Assembly (NCBI RefSeq): GCF_003606325.2
Contig: NZ_CP031843.2
Span: 1,674,001 to 1,738,000 of the forward strand
Direction of reading: 5' to 3'
From: Bartonella kosoyi
Lineage (GTDB): Bacteria > Pseudomonadota > Alphaproteobacteria > Rhizobiales > Rhizobiaceae
DNA length: 64,000 nucleotides
Part shown: one piece after another, positions 62,419 to 64,000 of the stretch
How the letters are laid out: every line of letters begins with the position of its first letter
Numbering within the stretch: the stretch's first letter is position 1
Made by a program: the position numbers and the translations under genes
The notes under the pieces: generated by a model
What the model saw: the letters and a program-made list of their open reading frames with translations, nothing else
Database searches by the model: none
Told to the model about the DNA's origin: nothing

Positions 62419-64000
62419 ATGCGTACACCTCGTTGGTTAACTACCCTTTATTGCTTTATCCTTTTAAGCAGCATTTATATTGCCTTACCCAATTTATTTT
62501 CACACGAACAAGTTAAAAATTCAAAATTCTTACCCGACACCCGTGTAGCCCTTGGTCTTGATCTTCAAGGAGGCTCTTCTCTCCTACTCGAGGTTGATAG
62601 CAAAACATTAAAACGCGATCAATTACACACCGTTTTAAGCAATGTGCGCAATACGTTGCGTGAAAAACAAATCCGTACCTCAAGTGTTCGTATCGTCGAA
62701 GATAGTGTTGTTGCCCTTATTTCTGATGCATCACAAACTGAAAAAGCTCTCGCAGCCTTAAAAACATTAATAACACCCATACACAGCAGTTTTGGGACGA
62801 CAGAACATAACATCACAATTAGTGCTCAAAATGAAATACTCCGTGTCACGTTAACGGAAGCGGGGATAAAAGATCGTGTAAGCAACGCCATTGAACAAAG
62901 CTTAGAAATCATCCGTCGCCGTATCGATCAAGTTGGTGTTTCAGAACCAGCGATCCAAAAGGTTGGAAATGATCGTATTATGGTCCAATTGCCTGGCTTA
63001 CAAGATCCAAAACAACTGCGAGATCTTTTAGGCACAACCGCTAAGATGAGTTTTCATCTTGTTCCCTCTAATGTGGACCTCAATAATCCCCCTATAGGTG
63101 TTTCCATTCTTCCTGGATATACTGATGAAACACAACATTATGCAATTTATGATCAAATTGCCTTAGATGGAAATGTCCTTAAAGACGCCCGCGCTGGTTT
63201 CGACCCGCAAATACCAGGACGTTCTATTATTTCATTTACGCTAGATTCTGCTGGTGCAAAAATATTTGCCGATATAACACGACAAAATATTAACCGTCCT
63301 TTTGCTATTGTTTTGGATCATAAGGTTTTAACCGCTCCTACCATCAATAGTGTTATTCCCAATGGGCAAGGTCAAATTACAGGAAACTTTGATCCCAAAG
63401 AAGCCTCAACTTTGGCTGCTCTGCTCCGCGCTGGTTCCCTCCCCGCTCCACTCACAGTCATTGAAGAGAGAACGGTAGGTCCAAATCTTGGTGCTGATGC
63501 TATCCAAATGGGACTTTACACCGGCATAATCGGTTTTATACTTGTTGCAATTTTTATTTTTCTTCTCTACCGAATTTGGGGGCTTATTGCCAATATAGCC
63601 CTAGCGCTCCATACGATTTTAACATTTGCAGCCCTTAGCCTCCTCGGTGCGACGCTGACCCTACCTGGTATTGCCGGTATTATCTTAGGCATCGGTATTG
63701 CCGTTGATGCGAATATTCTCATCAATGAACGTATCCGTGAAGAAAGTCGAAAAGGTGTGAGTGCTTTTGCAGCCCTAGATCGTGGTTTTAAACAGGCTTT
63801 TGCAACCATTGTTGATGCAAATGTTACGGCAATTATAGCAACTGTTTTACTCTTTTGGTTTGGTACCGGTCCCGTTCGTGGTTTTGCTGTAACTATGTTG
63901 CTTGGAATTATCATCTCCATGTTCACAAATATTACCATTGTACGCATCATCATGATTTGGATTGTTCGTAAATGGAAAATTAAAAAATTGCATATTCACT
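62419..64000 (+). CDS. secD: Protein translocase subunit SecD (5' part; possibly SecDF fusion)
   Basis: About 527 codons are open to the right edge. TM1 is at residues about 8-27. The motif LGLDLQGGSSLLLEVD follows (D1), then the P1 periplasmic domain (VGVSEPAIQKVGNDRIMVQL). The conserved GRSIISFTLDSAGAKIFADI and NRPFAIVLDHKVLTAP follow. TM2-6 carry the RND signature (GIAGIILGIGIAVDANILIN, ERIREE, RGFKQAFATIVDANVTA). SecDF uses the proton gradient to pull exported proteins through SecYEG. Alphaproteobacteria often fuse SecD and SecF; the 3' part is outside the window. Confidence 0.95.
   Translation, partial: MRTPRWLTTLYCFILLSSIYIALPNLFSHEQVKNSKFLPDTRVALGLDLQGGSSLLLEVDSKTLKRDQLHTVLSNVRNTLREKQIRTSSVRIVEDSVVALISDASQTEKALAALKTLITPIHSSFGTTEHNITISAQNEILRVTLTEAGIKDRVSNAIEQSLEIIRRRIDQVGVSEPAIQKVGNDRIMVQLPGLQDPKQLRDLLGTTAKMSFHLVPSNVDLNNPPIGVSILPGYTDETQHYAIYDQIALDGNVLKDARAGFDPQIPGRSIISFTLDSAGAKIFADITRQNINRPFAIVLDHKVLTAPTINSVIPNGQGQITGNFDPKEASTLAALLRAGSLPAPLTVIEERTVGPNLGADAIQMGLYTGIIGFILVAIFIFLLYRIWGLIANIALALHTILTFAALSLLGATLTLPGIAGIILGIGIAVDANILINERIREESRKGVSAFAALDRGFKQAFATIVDANVTAIIATVLLFWFGTGPVRGFAVTMLLGIIISMFTNITIVRIIMIWIVRKWKIKKLHIH

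Overview
The window looks like a Bartonella chromosome, most likely a rodent-associated species. It is AT-rich. It carries a two-partner-secretion haemagglutinin pair, an Hbp/Omp31-type haemin-binding porin and an alphaproteobacterial SecD, and a P2-like prophage remnant packed with toxin-antitoxin genes sits between them. Species assignment is inference; no rRNA or tRNA gene was seen.

Layout. 1-5003 (minus): tpsA (fhaB-like, runs off the left edge) and its tpsB transporter (fhaC-like). 5.0-26.85 kb: a composite of two related integrative elements. Element 1 (plus) survives as a 3'-truncated type ISP restriction-modification gene (5659-8226) and, far away, its cargo cluster and right end (22367-26847). 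Element 2 (minus, 8227-22366) lies inside it with integrase, AlpA, a small gene, a DUF3987 primase-like gene, a full type ISP enzyme and a cargo cluster. 26.85-57.06 kb: a prophage remnant with toxin-antitoxin genes, two antirepressor modules, a P2-type tail gene block, lysis genes and its own integrase. Element 3 (plus, 31208-46775, about 15.6 kb) interrupts its tail-sheath gene. 57.6-64 kb: ordinary chromosome (haemin-binding porin, MscS channel with a small secreted protein, secD running off the right edge).

Element logic. Elements 2 and 3 share one gene order: tyrosine integrase, AlpA regulator, small protein, DUF3987 protein, single-chain type ISP restriction-modification enzyme, a 29-codon peptide ORF, a structured RNA leader, 3-4 tandem hexapeptide-repeat (left-handed beta-helix) genes, and about 1.3-1.7 kb of conserved non-coding DNA. 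This resembles a P4-like phage satellite carrying defence cargo. Removing element 3 between its two GCT junctions restores an uninterrupted sheath frame of about 403 codons, close to the P2 sheath length.

Most unusual features. (1) A roughly 200-nt RNA leader with compensatory base changes in several helices occurs in four complete copies and one 3' half, upstream of both antirepressors and of the beta-helix clusters. (2) The 3' strand of its closing helix resembles the elements' attachment site, and element 2 has cut the copy before cluster B there. The elements may therefore target this RNA and nest inside one another. (3) The beta-helix genes are arrays with a constant N-terminal module, variable helices and GC-rich punctuation. 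(4) About 200-bp non-coding modules keep an AT-rich core but carry different short repeats in different copies.
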